In this document: positions 10,316-18,946 of the stretch, piece by piece
Layout: each line of letters begins with the position of its first letter
Position numbering within the stretch: the first letter of the stretch is position 1
Source of the DNA: Tsukamurella sputi
GTDB lineage: Bacteria > Actinomycetota > Actinomycetes > Mycobacteriales > Mycobacteriaceae
DNA length: 64,000 nt
Assembly: GCF_007858445.1 (NCBI RefSeq)
Contig: NZ_VIGV01000002.1
Coordinates: 310,001-374,000, forward strand
Direction: 5' to 3'
Translations under genes and position numbers: made by a program
The notes under the pieces: model-generated
Told to the model about the DNA's origin: nothing
The model's database searches: none
The model's input: only the letters and a program-made list of their open reading frames with translations

Positions 10316-12130
10316 CTACTCCTTCGCCGCCTCGGCGTTCCCGGCCGGGTTCGCGGTGGCGGCCTCCGGCTTCTTCGGCTTCGCGTCCATGCCCGACTCG
10401 CGACGCTGCTGCACGGTGATGGCCGCAGGCGCATCGGTCAGCGGGTCGACACCGCCGCCCGACTTCGGGAAGGCGATGACCTCGCGAATCGACGGCGCGC
10501 CGGCGAGCAGCGAGACCACGCGGTCCCAACCGAAAGCGATACCGCCGTGCGGCGGGGCGCCGTAGGAGAAGGCGTCGAGCAGGAAGCCGAACTTCTCGCG
10601 GGCCTGCTCCTCGTCGATGCCCATGATCGCGAAGACGCGCTCCTGGACGTCCTTGCGGTGGATACGGATCGAGCCGCCGCCGATCTCGTTGCCGTTGCAG
10701 ACGATGTCGTAGGCGTAGGCCAGCGCGCTGCCCGGATCGGTGTCGAAGGTGTCGATCGACTCCGGCTTGGGGCTGGTGAAGGCGTGGTGCACGGCCGTCC
10801 ACGCGCCGTCGCCCACGGCCACGTCGCCCGACGCGGTCGCGTCGTCGGCGGGCTCGAACAGCGGGGCGTCGACGACCCAGGTGAAGGCCCAGTCGCCGTC
10901 CTTGATCAGGCCCAGCTTCTCGGCGATCTCGCCGCGCGCCGCGCCGAGCAGGGCGCGCATCTGCTTGGTGGCACCGGCGGCGAAGAAGACGCAGTCGCCG
11001 GGCTTCGCCTGCACATGGGCCGCGAGGCCGGCGCGCTCGTCGTCGGAGAGGTTCTTGGCGACGGGGCCGGTGAGCTCGCCGTCCTCGCCGATGAGTACGT
11101 AGGCGAGGCCGCGGGCGCCGCGCTGCTTGGCCCACTCCTGCCAGGCGTCGAGCTGGCGGCGGGGCTGGCTCGCGCCGCCGGGCATCACCACGGCACCGAC
11201 GTACTGCGACTGGAAGACGCGGAACGGCGTGTCCTTGAAGTACTCGGTGCACTCGACCAGCTCGAGGCCGAAGCGCAAGTCGGGCTTGTCCGAGCCGAAG
11301 CGGCGCATGGCCTCGGCGTAGGTCAGGCGCGGGATCGGGGTGGGGATCTCGTGGCCGATGAGCGACCACAGCGCCTTGACGATCTGCTCGCCGAGGGCGA
11401 TCACGTCCTCCTGGTCCACGAAGCTCATCTCGATGTCGAGCTGGGTGAACTCGGGCTGCCGGTCGGCGCGGAAGTCCTCGTCGCGGTAGCAGCGCGCGAT
11501 CTGGTAGTACCGCTCCATGCCCGCGACCATGAGCAGCTGCTTGAACAGCTGCGGGCTCTGCGGGAGCGCGTAGAAGGTGCCGGGGCGCAGGCGCGCGGGC
11601 ACCAGGAAGTCGCGGGCGCCCTCCGGGGTGGAGCGGGTGAGCGTCGGCGTCTCGATCTCGGTGAAGTCGTTGAGCGCGAGGATGTTGCGCGCCACGGCGT
11701 TGGCCTGGCTGCGCAGCTTGATCGCGGCGGCGGGGCCCTCGCGGCGCAGATCCAGGTAGCGGTACTTCAGGCGCGCCTCCTCGCCCGGCTCCTCGTCGAG
11801 CTGGAAGGGCAGCGGCGCGGACTCGTTGAGCACCTCGAGCTCCGTGACGTTGACCTCGATGGCTCCCGACGGCAGGTTCGGGTTCTCACTGCCCTCGGGG
11901 CGCTTCTCGACGGTGCCGGTCACCAGCACGCAGTACTCGGAGCGCAGGCGGTGCGCCTGCTCCGCGACGTCCGACTCGCGGAAGACGACTTGGGCGACAC
12001 CCGAGCTGTCGCGCAGGTCGATGAAGATGACTCCGCCGTGGTCACGCCGCCGCGCCACCCAGCCCGCGAGGGTGACGACGGTGCCGGCATCCTCCGCACG
12101 CAACGATCCGGCCAGGTGGGTGCGCAGCAC
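10316..12130 (-). CDS. aspS: aspartate--tRNA(Asp/Asn) ligase
   Basis: Class II synthetase of the bacterial AspRS type, 604 residues. The N-terminal OB-fold anticodon-binding domain ([13 protein letters not shown]) is followed by the catalytic core with [15 protein letters not shown], motif 2 around [18 protein letters not shown], a GAD insertion domain and motif 3 [12 protein letters not shown]-terminal tail rich in lysine and alanine follows the core. Start chosen at GTG 12130, with AAAGGA 9 bp upstream; the alternative upstream start would add 27 residues without homology. In organisms lacking AsnRS this enzyme is non-discriminating; that cannot be settled here. Divergent from the YpfJ-like gene across a 96-bp spacer. 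Confidence 0.97.
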   Translation of the reverse strand: MLRTHLAGSLRAEDAGTVVTLAGWVARRRDHGGVIFIDLRDSSGVAQVVFRESDVAEQAHRLRSEYCVLVTGTVEKRPEGSENPNLPSGAIEVNVTELEVLNESAPLPFQLDEEPGEEARLKYRYLDLRREGPAAAIKLRSQANAVARNILALNDFTEIETPTLTRSTPEGARDFLVPARLRPGTFYALPQSPQLFKQLLMVAGMERYYQIARCYRDEDFRADRQPEFTQLDIEMSFVDQEDVIALGEQIVKALWSLIGHEIPTPIPRLTYAEAMRRFGSDKPDLRFGLELVECTEYFKDTPFRVFQSQYVGAVVMPGGASQPRRQLDAWQEWAKQRGARGLAYVLIGEDGELTGPVAKNLSDDERAGLAAHVQAKPGDCVFFAAGATKQMRALLGAARGEIAEKLGLIKDGDWAFTWVVDAPLFEPADDATASGDVAVGDGAWTAVHHAFTSPKPESIDTFDTDPGSALAYAYDIVCNGNEIGGGSIRIHRKDVQERVFAIMGIDEEQAREKFGFLLDAFSYGAPPHGGIAFGWDRVVSLLAGAPSIREVIAFPKSGGGVDPLTDAPAAITVQQRRESGMDAKPKKPEAATANPAGNAEAAKE

Positions 12131-12226
12131 TTTCGGGTGTCCTTTCGACAGGGAATTCTCGACCCTGGACATGCTACGGGGAACTGTTGCACCCGCGGAC
12201 ACCCGTCTCATGGAATGCTATTGCGC

Positions 12227-13120
12227 ATGACCTTCCGGGACGACAGCTCCATCGACAACAGCTTGGCCAGCGCCGGCGGCGGCGGTGGACTGGGACGCGG
12301 CATGATGATCGGCGGCGGCGGCATCGGCACCGTCGTGATCGGCCTGATCATCTACTTCCTCACCGGCAGCACGGGCGGAGCGCCCCAGCAACCGAGTCAG
12401 CAGGGCGCGGGTCAGGGCATATCCGCGGGCCAGGAACAGGTGAACCGCGATATCGCGGCCTGCAAGACCGGTGCGGACGCGAACAAGAACACGACCTGCC
12501 GCATCGTCGCGACGTCGAACTCCCTGGACAAGGTGTGGGCCACCCTGGTGCGCGGCTACAAGAAGCCGGCGGGGCTGAAGATCATGCCGAGCGATGCCGC
12601 GTCCATCAACACGGGCTGCGGCGTCGCTGACGCCGGCACCGGGCCGTTCTACTGCCCGGCCGACAACGTCGCCGTGTTCCAGCTCGATTTCATGGACCGC
12701 GTCATCAAGAAGATGGGCGGCTCCAACGCGGCTTTCTCGCAGGAGTACATCGTGGCGCACGAGTGGGGCCACCACATCCAGACCCTGCTCGGCGACATCA
12801 ACAAGGCCCAGCAGGGTAAGGGCGCGCAGGGCGGCTCCGTCCGCGTGGAGCTGCAGGCCGACTGCTACGCCGGCGTGTGGGCCTCGAAGGCGGACAAGGG
12901 CGACGGGGCGATGCTCAAGCCCTTGACTCAAGAAGACATCAACGGCGCCATCCAGTCCGCGCAGGCGATCGGCGACGACACGATCCAGCGCAACGCGGGC
13001 CGCAACGTGAACCCCGAGTCCTTCTCGCACGGCACGTCCGAGCAGCGCGTGCGGTGGTTCACCCAGGGTTACAAGTCCGGCGCGCCGTCGCAGTGCAACA
13101 CCTTCACCGGCAGCATCTGA
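12227..13120 (+). CDS. YpfJ-family neutral zinc metallopeptidase, membrane anchored
   Basis: A 297-residue member of the putative neutral zinc metallopeptidase family (YpfJ). A glycine-rich N-terminus leads into one membrane helix at about residues 31-47 (GTVVIGLIIYFL), and the rest should be extracytoplasmic. The zinc site is HEWGHH, with His178, Glu179 and His182, followed by an acidic third-ligand region ELQADCYAG. Three or four cysteines outside the membrane suggest disulphides. Comparable to Rv2575, which also lies close to aspS in M. tuberculosis. No strong ribosome-binding site is seen before the ATG; a TTG two codons earlier is an alternative. Substrate unknown. Confidence 0.85.
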   Translation: MTFRDDSSIDNSLASAGGGGGLGRGMMIGGGGIGTVVIGLIIYFLTGSTGGAPQQPSQQGAGQGISAGQEQVNRDIAACKTGADANKNTTCRIVATSNSLDKVWATLVRGYKKPAGLKIMPSDAASINTGCGVADAGTGPFYCPADNVAVFQLDFMDRVIKKMGGSNAAFSQEYIVAHEWGHHIQTLLGDINKAQQGKGAQGGSVRVELQADCYAGVWASKADKGDGAMLKPLTQEDINGAIQSAQAIGDDTIQRNAGRNVNPESFSHGTSEQRVRWFTQGYKSGAPSQCNTFTGSI

Positions 13121-13150
13121 CCCGGCGCAGGGACCGACCGGAGCAGGCAC

Positions 13151-13170
13151 GCCTCGCCTAGTCTCGAGGC
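13151..13170 (+). promoter_or_regulatory. leaderless-type promoter box and small hairpin before the DUF885 gene
   Basis: TAGTCT at 13159-13164 matches the actinobacterial -10 pattern TANNNT and ends 6 nt before the ATG at 13171, the spacing expected for a leaderless transcript. The box lies in the loop of a perfect 6-bp inverted repeat (GCCTCG at 13151-13156, CGAGGC at 13165-13170). No convincing -35 hexamer or Shine-Dalgarno sequence is visible. Assignment from pattern only. Confidence 0.4.
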
Positions 13171-14802
13171 ATGGCTGACACCAATTCCCCCTCCACGCCG
13201 ATCGACGCCCTGGCGGACCGTCTGGCCCTGCGGCTCGCCGAGGTCGATCCGATCGAGGCGACCGCGGTGGGGATCACCGACTTCGACGACCGGCTGACCG
13301 ATTTCTCCCCCGCGGGTGTCGCCGCCCGGATCGCGGTCGCACGCGAGACGCTCGCCGAGCTCGCGACGTTGACGCCGGAGTCCGACGCCGACCCGGTGAC
13401 CGCGGCCGCGCTGCGGGAGCGACTGGGCGTCGAGATCGAACTGGCGGATGCGGGGAGGATCGTCGGCGACCTCAATGTGATCGCCTCGCCGCTGCAGGCG
13501 ATCCGCGACGTCTTCGATCTCATGCCCGACGGGGATCCGCGCCTGGCTGCCCGTCTCGCGGCCGTGCCGCAGGCCGTCGAATCGGCGATCTCGGGCCTGC
13601 GCGCCCGCCTCGCCGACGGTTCCTGGCCGTTCGCCGCGCTGCAGGTGCGCGAAGTGCTCGCGCAGGCCCGCGAGGCCGGCGAGCAGGTCGCCGCCAACGC
13701 AGCCCGGGCGACGGACGCCCGCCCGCGGCTGACCGATGACATCCGCGCGGCCTTCGACCGGTTCGCGGAGGTGCTCGAAACGGAGATCGCACCGTCGGCG
13801 ATCCCCGTCGACCAGCCGGGCGGGCTCGGCGTCGGACGAGAGGCGTACCCGCTCCATTCGCGGCTGTTCCTGGGCACCGCCGTCGATCTTAAGGAGACCT
13901 ACGTCTGGGGCCAGGAACTCCTCGCGTCGATCGTCGCCGAACAGAACGAGGTCGCAACGCGGCTGTACCCGGGCGCGACGGTCGCGGAGACCCTGGTGCG
14001 GCTCGATTCCGAGCCCCGGTACGCGCTGCAGGGCACCGACGCTCTGCGCGAGTGGATGCAGCGCATCTCGGACGAGTCGGTCGCCGCGCTCGCGGGCACG
14101 CATTTCGACATCCCCGCCGAGTTGCATCACCTGGACTGCCGGATCGCGCCGAGCAGCAACGGCGGGATCTACTACACCGGCCCGTCCGCGGACCTGACGC
14201 GGCCGGGATCGATGTGGTGGTCCGTGCCGCCCGGCGTCACCGAGTTCCACACCTGGCAGGAGAAGACGACCGTCTACCACGAGGGCGTGCCCGGCCATCA
14301 CCTGCAGATCGGGCAGGCCGTGATCGCACCGCTCAACCGCTGGCGAAAGCTCTACTCGTTCACCTCCGGCCACGGCGAGGGCTGGGCGCTGTACGCGGAA
14401 CGCCTGATGCGCGACCTGGGATTCCTCGACGACGACGGTGATCTCATGGGCATGCTCGACTCGCAGCGGCTCCGTGCTGCGCGCGTGGTGCTCGACATCG
14501 GCGTGCACTGCGGCTTCGAGGCGCCCGCCGAGGTGGGCGGCGGCGCGTGGACCTACGACAAGGGCTGGGCCTTCCTCCGCTCCCACGTCGCGATGTCGGA
14601 CGAGCAGCTGCGCTTCGAGTACCACCGCTACCTCGGTTGGCCTGGGCAAGCCCCCTCGTACTCGGTGGGCCAGCGCGTCTGGCAGCAGACCCGCGACGCC
14701 TACCTCGCCGCACACCCGGGATCCACCGTGAAGGACTTCCACCGCGACGCGCTCGCGCTCGGCGGGATGGGCCTGGACACCCTGCGCGCCGCGATCGTCT
14801 AA
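13171..14802 (+). CDS. DUF885-family zinc metalloprotein (predicted carboxypeptidase-like peptidase)
   Basis: A 543-residue DUF885 protein. The zinc-binding helix reads YHEGVPGHHLQ with His370, Glu371 and His376, i.e. the HExxxGH form typical of this family, and a second conserved block is HGEGWALYAERLM, which supplies the third ligand. No signal peptide is visible, so a cytoplasmic location is likely. Family members are thought to be peptidases, some acting on short peptides; the substrate here is unknown. It follows the YpfJ-type metallopeptidase by 50 bp in the same direction but appears to have its own leaderless promoter. Length is normal. The 36 bp after its stop run into the first of two palindromes flanking the next gene. 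Confidence 0.88.
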   Translation: MADTNSPSTPIDALADRLALRLAEVDPIEATAVGITDFDDRLTDFSPAGVAARIAVARETLAELATLTPESDADPVTAAALRERLGVEIELADAGRIVGDLNVIASPLQAIRDVFDLMPDGDPRLAARLAAVPQAVESAISGLRARLADGSWPFAALQVREVLAQAREAGEQVAANAARATDARPRLTDDIRAAFDRFAEVLETEIAPSAIPVDQPGGLGVGREAYPLHSRLFLGTAVDLKETYVWGQELLASIVAEQNEVATRLYPGATVAETLVRLDSEPRYALQGTDALREWMQRISDESVAALAGTHFDIPAELHHLDCRIAPSSNGGIYYTGPSADLTRPGSMWWSVPPGVTEFHTWQEKTTVYHEGVPGHHLQIGQAVIAPLNRWRKLYSFTSGHGEGWALYAERLMRDLGFLDDDGDLMGMLDSQRLRAARVVLDIGVHCGFEAPAEVGGGAWTYDKGWAFLRSHVAMSDEQLRFEYHRYLGWPGQAPSYSVGQRVWQQTRDAYLAAHPGSTVKDFHRDALALGGMGLDTLRAAIV

Positions 14803-14838
14803 AGCTTCATCGGAACATCTCGGCGGGCGCCGCGCGCA

Positions 14839-14880
14839 TTCGGTCACGAAGGGCTCTGAGAGCGACTGTTCGTGACCGAA
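14839..14880. repeat. palindromic repeat unit, left copy
   Basis: Perfect 12-bp inverted repeat: TTCGGTCACGAA (14839-14850) and TTCGTGACCGAA (14869-14880) around an 18-bp centre. The same 42-bp unit recurs at 15804-15845 in the same orientation with about six mismatches, so the AbiEi/DUF559 gene is bracketed by two copies. The candidate GTG start of that gene (14872) lies inside the right arm. Confidence 0.85.
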
Positions 14881-15793
14881 GAACGACGACGTTCGGAACT
14901 GGAAGCCGCGCTGATGCGTCCAATTGGTATGTGGACGAAAGCAGCGGAGGTTTTCGCCGCCCAGGACGGCATCGCTACGTTGGACCAGCTCAGGGGTGCC
15001 GGGCTCACTGACGCCGCAATTCGTGCGCGGCTGGCATCAGGTGAACTGGTGCGGATCACCCGGGGCCTGTTCCGGACGAGGCACCACCCCCCACACCGAT
15101 CGGACGGGCGTGCGGGTCGCGGTGATCCTCGCGGGCGGCGTGGCGGACCGGACGACCGCCCTGTACTGGCACGGCATGGTGGACGCCCCGCCCGAGACGG
15201 TTACCGTCACCGTCCCGCCCGAGCGGCGGCTCCGCCGGGCCGCCGGCTACCGCATCGAGACACGCCGCAGGTGGCTGGATCCAGCCGACATCGTGCAGGT
15301 CGACGGGCTGTCCGTGACTGGCAAACCGCTCAGCGTGCTCGAGGTCTGCGACGCGCGGATCATGGATCGTGCGCTGCAGACGGGGATGGTGAACCTGGAC
15401 GACCTCGAATCCGCGCTGGAGCGCAACGCCAAGTCGCGCGGAATCGTCGAGGCCCGCGCGATCTTCAATGTCGCGGCCGGCCAGACCGAGTCCGAGGCCG
15501 AGCGGATGTTCGTCGAGCTCCTGCAACTGCACGGGATCACCGGGTGGTTCGCACAGCTTCCGTTCCGCGGCTGGGCGGTGGACTTCGCGTTTCCGGAGTC
15601 GAAGCTGGCCGTCGAGATCAACGGCTGGGCGTTCCACCGGTCCCGGGCGCGGTGGATGCGGGACCAGGACAAGTCGAACGCTCTCACGTCGGCGGGCTGG
15701 TCGGTGCTGAATTTCTCGTGGCACCACCTCAACGAGGATCCCGAGGGCGTGATCACCATCGTCGCGGAGACTCTCGGCCACCGCGCGGCGTAG
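14872..15793 (+). pseudogene. AbiEi-type antitoxin N-terminal / DUF559 nuclease-like gene, frameshifted
   Basis: Two overlapping frames make one recognisable protein of about 306 residues. Frame 1 gives the AbiEi-like winged-helix N-terminus (MWTKAAEVFAAQDG to ITRGLFRTRHH); the second frame resumes with VRVAVILAGGVADRT and ends in a DUF559/Vsr-like PD-(D/E)XK segment (WAVDFAFPESKLAVEING, then GWSVLNFSWHHL). The frames join exactly if one C is removed from the C6 run at 15087-15092, so a single-base insertion, phase variation or a sequencing error is likely. Start may be GTG 14872 or, with GGAAG 8 bp upstream, ATG 14914. No AbiEii-type toxin lies beside it. Such genes are often multi-copy in actinobacteria; function is unproven. 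It is bracketed by near-identical palindromes. Confidence 0.75.
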
Positions 15794-15803
15794 ACCGACG
15801 GTC

Positions 15804-15845
15804 TTCGGTCACCAACGGCTCTGTGAACGACGGTTCGTGACCGAG
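15804..15845. repeat. palindromic repeat unit, right copy
   Basis: Second copy of the 42-bp unit: TTCGGTCACCAA at 15804-15815 and TTCGTGACCGAG at 15834-15845, an imperfect inverted repeat. The centre keeps GGCTCTG and CGAC in the same places as the left copy. It lies between the stops of two convergent genes, so it could also act as a transcription terminator, although no T-run follows. Confidence 0.8.
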
Positions 15846-15854
15846 AACCAGTCC

Positions 15855-16736
15855 TCAGCGGGGCACGAGAACCGGGAGCACCGCCTTCCTGATGTGAACT
15901 GTGACGGGGAGTTCCTGCAGGTAGTCACCGTCGGCGTGCACGGGGATCGGGCGGTCGGCGCTGACGGCGACCTCTTGGCCACTGAAGGTGAGCACCTCTG
16001 CCCGCGCGACGTGCGCGCCAGTCTTGGCCTCCCCCATCGCGCTGATGAGCTTGAGCTTGTTCCCGGCACCGTCGACGGCGAGCACGTCGATGCGACCGTT
16101 GTCCGACGACGCGGCCGGCACCATGTGCAGGCCACTGCCGTACCAGCCGGAGTTGGCGACGACCACCATGTGCACCGGCCCCTCGTGGACGGAACCGTCG
16201 ACCTCGATGCGGAAGCCGGCGGGTTTCCACCGCAGGGCGGCGATGGCCGGCGCGAGGCGGTACGCGAGCGGCCCCATCCAGCGCAGCCGGTTGATCAGCT
16301 CGGTGGCCACCGAGTCGAGGCCCACGTAGACGTTGCCGACGGCGATCTCGTCGCCGACGGTCAGCACGTCCAGGTCGCGGCGACGGCCGTCGGCGAGCAC
16401 GTCGGCGATGGCGCTCGGGTCGTCGGGAAGCCGTAGGTGGCGAGCCATGTCGTTGCCGCGGCCGGCGGTGACGACGCCCATCGGCGCGCCCGGGACGCGC
16501 AGCACTCCGCTGGCGACCTCGCGGATCTGGCCGTCACCGCCGACGGCGACGGTGAGCGCTCCCGAGTCGGCGGCCTCCTCGGCGAGGCGCCGCGCATCGG
16601 CACCGGACGCGGACTCCGCGACGCGCGTCGAGACGTCGCGGCGCGCCAGTTCCTCGGCCACGGCCGCCCAGCGGGTACGGGCGACCCCGCCGCCCGAGAT
16701 CGGGTTGAGGATCGCGATGACGTCGACGGCGGTCAC
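15855..16736 (-). CDS. diacylglycerol/lipid kinase family protein (Rv2252-like)
   Basis: A 293-residue member of the DAGK catalytic family (YegS/DgkB type). The nucleotide-binding signature is VAVGGDGQIREV, where the usual threonine of GGDGT is glutamine, followed by VTAGRGNDMARHL, which matches the family's GTGNDFAR. The C-terminal half forms the beta-sandwich domain. The GTG start overlaps the stop of the flavoprotein by 4 bp. In M. tuberculosis the neighbouring set glpD1, TetR, flavoprotein and DAG kinase (Rv2249c-Rv2252) is the same, and Rv2252 has been linked to phospholipid/PIM synthesis. Expected to phosphorylate diacylglycerol or a related lipid; the GGDGQ change deserves note. Confidence 0.88.
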   Translation of the reverse strand: MTAVDVIAILNPISGGGVARTRWAAVAEELARRDVSTRVAESASGADARRLAEEAADSGALTVAVGGDGQIREVASGVLRVPGAPMGVVTAGRGNDMARHLRLPDDPSAIADVLADGRRRDLDVLTVGDEIAVGNVYVGLDSVATELINRLRWMGPLAYRLAPAIAALRWKPAGFRIEVDGSVHEGPVHMVVVANSGWYGSGLHMVPAASSDNGRIDVLAVDGAGNKLKLISAMGEAKTGAHVARAEVLTFSGQEVAVSADRPIPVHADGDYLQELPVTVHIRKAVLPVLVPR

Positions 16737-18322
16737 GGGAGCAGGATCCCCGGGTTGAGCACGCCCTGCGGATCGAGGGCTTCCTTGACCGCACGCAGCG
16801 CCGTGACCTGCACGTCGCCGATCTCCTCGAGGTAGGTGGCGCGATGGTCGGTGCCGACGGCGTGATGGTGCGTGATCGACGCGCCGGCGGCACGGATAGC
16901 GGCGTTCGCGGCGGTCTTCGCGGCGCCCCACTGGGCGAGCGGATCCTCCAACGCCTTGCAGATCACGGTGAAGTACAGCGAGGCGCCCGTCGGGTAGACG
17001 TGCGAGATGTGGCACATGACCACGGCGGGCGTGCCCTGCTCGCCGAGCGTCGTCGTGAGCGCGGTGGTCACGTCGGCCTTGAGCCGGTCGACGTTCGACC
17101 AGAAGGTGACGGTCTCCAGGGTCTCCACCAGCGCGCCGGCGTCGAGCAGCGGATCGCGCAGGTATGGGCCGCGGAACCGGCCGGTGCGCCAGGCCTCGCC
17201 CGGATCCTCGCCGAGGAACTGGCCGCCCAGTTCGACGAGCCGCGCGGAGACGTAGCCGTCGCGGCAGTCGACGTCCGGCTCGTCGCCCTCGAAGCCCACG
17301 ACCATGAGGCAACCGCCCACGGCCGCCTTGCCCGCGGCGCCCGGATCCGCGAAATTGAGGCCGGTCTCCGCCTCGTCGGACAGGCGGAGCACCGTCGGGC
17401 GGACGGCGCCCTGTGCCAGCACGCGCATGGCGTTCGCTCCGGCGGTGAAGTCGGGGAAGCGCCAGCCGTAGAAGCGGCGCACCGTCGGGACCGGGTGGAC
17501 ACGCACGCGGACGGCGGTGACCACGCCGAACGCACCCTCGGACCCCAGGAAGAGCTGGCGCAGGTCCGGGCCCGCCGCCGACTTGGGGGCGGTACCGATC
17601 TCGGCGACGCCCTGCGGGGTCGCGACCGTGAGGCCGACCACCATCTCGTCGAACCGGCCGTAGCCGATGGACGACTGCCCGGCGGAGCGGGTCACGGCGC
17701 AGCCGCCGATGGTGGCGCCCTCGTAGGACTGCGGGAAGTGGCCGAGTTCGAAGCCCTGCCCGGCGAGGAGCCGCTCGGCCTCGGGCAGGCGGGTGCCCGC
17801 TGCCAGCGTGGCGATCTGCGAGACCGCGTCGAGTGCGATCAGGCCGGACAGTCCGCGCAGGTCCACCGCGACGACGGGGCGGGTGCGCTCGGGCGTGAGG
17901 CCGCCGGTGACGGACGTGCCGCCGGCGAACGGGCTCAGCGTGAGCTCCTTGGCGGCGCACACCGCGAGCACCGCGGCCACCTGGTCCGCCGTCGTGGGCG
18001 TGACGACCACATCGGGAGCGTCGGAGGCGTCGCCGGCGCGGAACTTGAGCAGGTCCGGCGTGGAGTAGCCGCGCAGGTGCGCGAGCCGGGTAGCGTCGTC
18101 GGTGGCGACCGTCACACCCGTCTTCTGCAGGGCCGAGAGGGCGCGCCCCGAGACCCGGGACGGCATGAGGAAGGGCTGCTCGGGCTGCCCCGGTCCGCCG
18201 TCGATGCCGAGCATGGTGAGCGCTCCGAGCACGGACTCGGACAGGTGCATCGGGTTCGCGGGATCACCCCAGCGGCCGGGCTCGAAGGCGACGACGGGCA
18301 GAACCACCTCGGACGAAGTCAT
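16733..18322 (-). CDS. FAD-binding oxidoreductase (alkyl-DHAP synthase / glycolate oxidase-like flavoprotein)
   Basis: A 529-residue flavoprotein of the FAD_binding_4 (PCMH-type) family. The FAD-binding stretch reads PFAGGTSVTGGL followed by EGATIGGCAVTRSAGQSS, and the C-terminal oxidase domain ends with HHHAVGTDHRATYLEEIG and ALDPQGVLNPGILLP, both typical of alkyl-dihydroxyacetonephosphate synthase and D-lactate/glycolate oxidase relatives. Corresponds to Rv2251 in the conserved glpD-TetR-flavoprotein-lipid kinase set. Substrate not known; a link to DHAP or ether/acyl glycerolipids is suggested by its neighbours glpD and the lipid kinase. ATG at 18322 is only 15 bp from the divergent TetR start, so the promoters must overlap. 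Confidence 0.88.
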   Translation of the reverse strand: MTSSEVVLPVVAFEPGRWGDPANPMHLSESVLGALTMLGIDGGPGQPEQPFLMPSRVSGRALSALQKTGVTVATDDATRLAHLRGYSTPDLLKFRAGDASDAPDVVVTPTTADQVAAVLAVCAAKELTLSPFAGGTSVTGGLTPERTRPVVAVDLRGLSGLIALDAVSQIATLAAGTRLPEAERLLAGQGFELGHFPQSYEGATIGGCAVTRSAGQSSIGYGRFDEMVVGLTVATPQGVAEIGTAPKSAAGPDLRQLFLGSEGAFGVVTAVRVRVHPVPTVRRFYGWRFPDFTAGANAMRVLAQGAVRPTVLRLSDEAETGLNFADPGAAGKAAVGGCLMVVGFEGDEPDVDCRDGYVSARLVELGGQFLGEDPGEAWRTGRFRGPYLRDPLLDAGALVETLETVTFWSNVDRLKADVTTALTTTLGEQGTPAVVMCHISHVYPTGASLYFTVICKALEDPLAQWGAAKTAANAAIRAAGASITHHHAVGTDHRATYLEEIGDVQVTALRAVKEALDPQGVLNPGILLP

Positions 18323-18341
18323 GATACATTTGTACACATGA
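18319..18341. promoter_or_regulatory. divergent promoter/operator between flavoprotein and TetR genes
   Basis: The two divergent start codons are separated by only 15 bp. The interval holds an imperfect inverted repeat (TCATG-A-TACA on the left, TGTA-CA-CATGA on the right) and TACATT at 18325-18330, a TANNNT box ending 7 nt before the TetR ATG, as expected for a leaderless transcript. The layout fits a TetR operator that controls both directions. Inferred from pattern and position. Confidence 0.5.
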
Positions 18342-18946
18342 TGTCGCAGGATCTCAATCCTCGGAGTTCGTCCGCCCGGGGCCCGGCCAACGCCGTCGAC
18401 GACGAGCACATCCTCGACGCCGCCCGCGACCTGATGTCCACCATCGGGATCCGCCGCACCACCATGGCCGACGTCGCCCGTGCCGCGCAGGTCTCCCGCG
18501 CCACCCTGTACCGGCGGTACCCGAACGTGCAGGCCCTCGCGGCCGCGGTGACCACCCGCGAGTTCGTCGCCGCGCTCACCTCCGTCGGCCTGGTCGACGG
18601 TGCCACCGGCCGCGAGACCGTCGCCCGCACCGTCGCCCACGTCACCGCCGCAGCGCGATCGCACCCGCTCCTGCGACGCATCGTCGAGCTGGACCCCGAG
18701 TTCCTGATGCCCTACCTGCTGCACCGCACCGGCCGCACCTCGCGCGCCCAGCTCGAGGCCATCACCTCGGGCATCACCGCCGGCCAGGCCGACGGCAGCA
18801 TCCGCACCGGGGATCCCACCGAACACGCGGCGGTCGTGCTGCAGCTGGCCTGGTCGTCGGCACTCACCGGACCGGTCTTCACCGAATCCGCAGACCTGCT
18901 CGATGCGCAGTTGTTCGATCTCATCGACCGGTACCTCAAGCCGTGA
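18338..18946 (+). CDS. TetR/AcrR-family transcriptional regulator (Rv2250c-like)
   Basis: A 202-residue regulator. The helix-turn-helix is near residues 27-70: ILDAARDLMSTIGIRRTTM followed by VARAAQVSRATLYRRYPN. The C-terminal ligand-binding domain is helical and not informative about the effector. The start is the first of two adjacent ATG codons; the transcript is probably leaderless. Its stop overlaps the glpD start by 4 bp, and it diverges from the flavoprotein-lipid kinase pair, so it probably controls both arms of this glycerolipid locus. Ligand unknown. Confidence 0.92.
   Translation: MMSQDLNPRSSSARGPANAVDDEHILDAARDLMSTIGIRRTTMADVARAAQVSRATLYRRYPNVQALAAAVTTREFVAALTSVGLVDGATGRETVARTVAHVTAAARSHPLLRRIVELDPEFLMPYLLHRTGRTSRAQLEAITSGITAGQADGSIRTGDPTEHAAVVLQLAWSSALTGPVFTESADLLDAQLFDLIDRYLKP

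Noticed and set aside
5870-10419. Long plus-strand frames opposite the kinase, transglutaminase and ATP-grasp genes
   Set aside because: They mirror genes with clear catalytic motifs and have no motif of their own.
10217-12226. Upstream extension of the YpfJ-like gene
   Set aside because: Nominally open in frame but antisense to aspS; the real protein starts at 12227 before the membrane helix.
13069-14847. Minus-strand frame of about 590 codons opposite the DUF885 gene
   Set aside because: The plus-strand DUF885 reading has zinc motifs and a normal start; the antisense frame has none.
14872-15840. Single-frame reading of the AbiEi/DUF559 locus as a 322-residue protein
   Set aside because: After the C6 run this frame turns into Arg/Pro/Gly-rich nonsense, while the +1 frame carries the conserved nuclease domain.
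15804-15845. Right palindrome as only a terminator
   Set aside because: It matches the left copy in sequence and orientation, and the left copy is in a start region where a terminator is unlikely; a role as repeat element is preferred, though a terminator function is not excluded.
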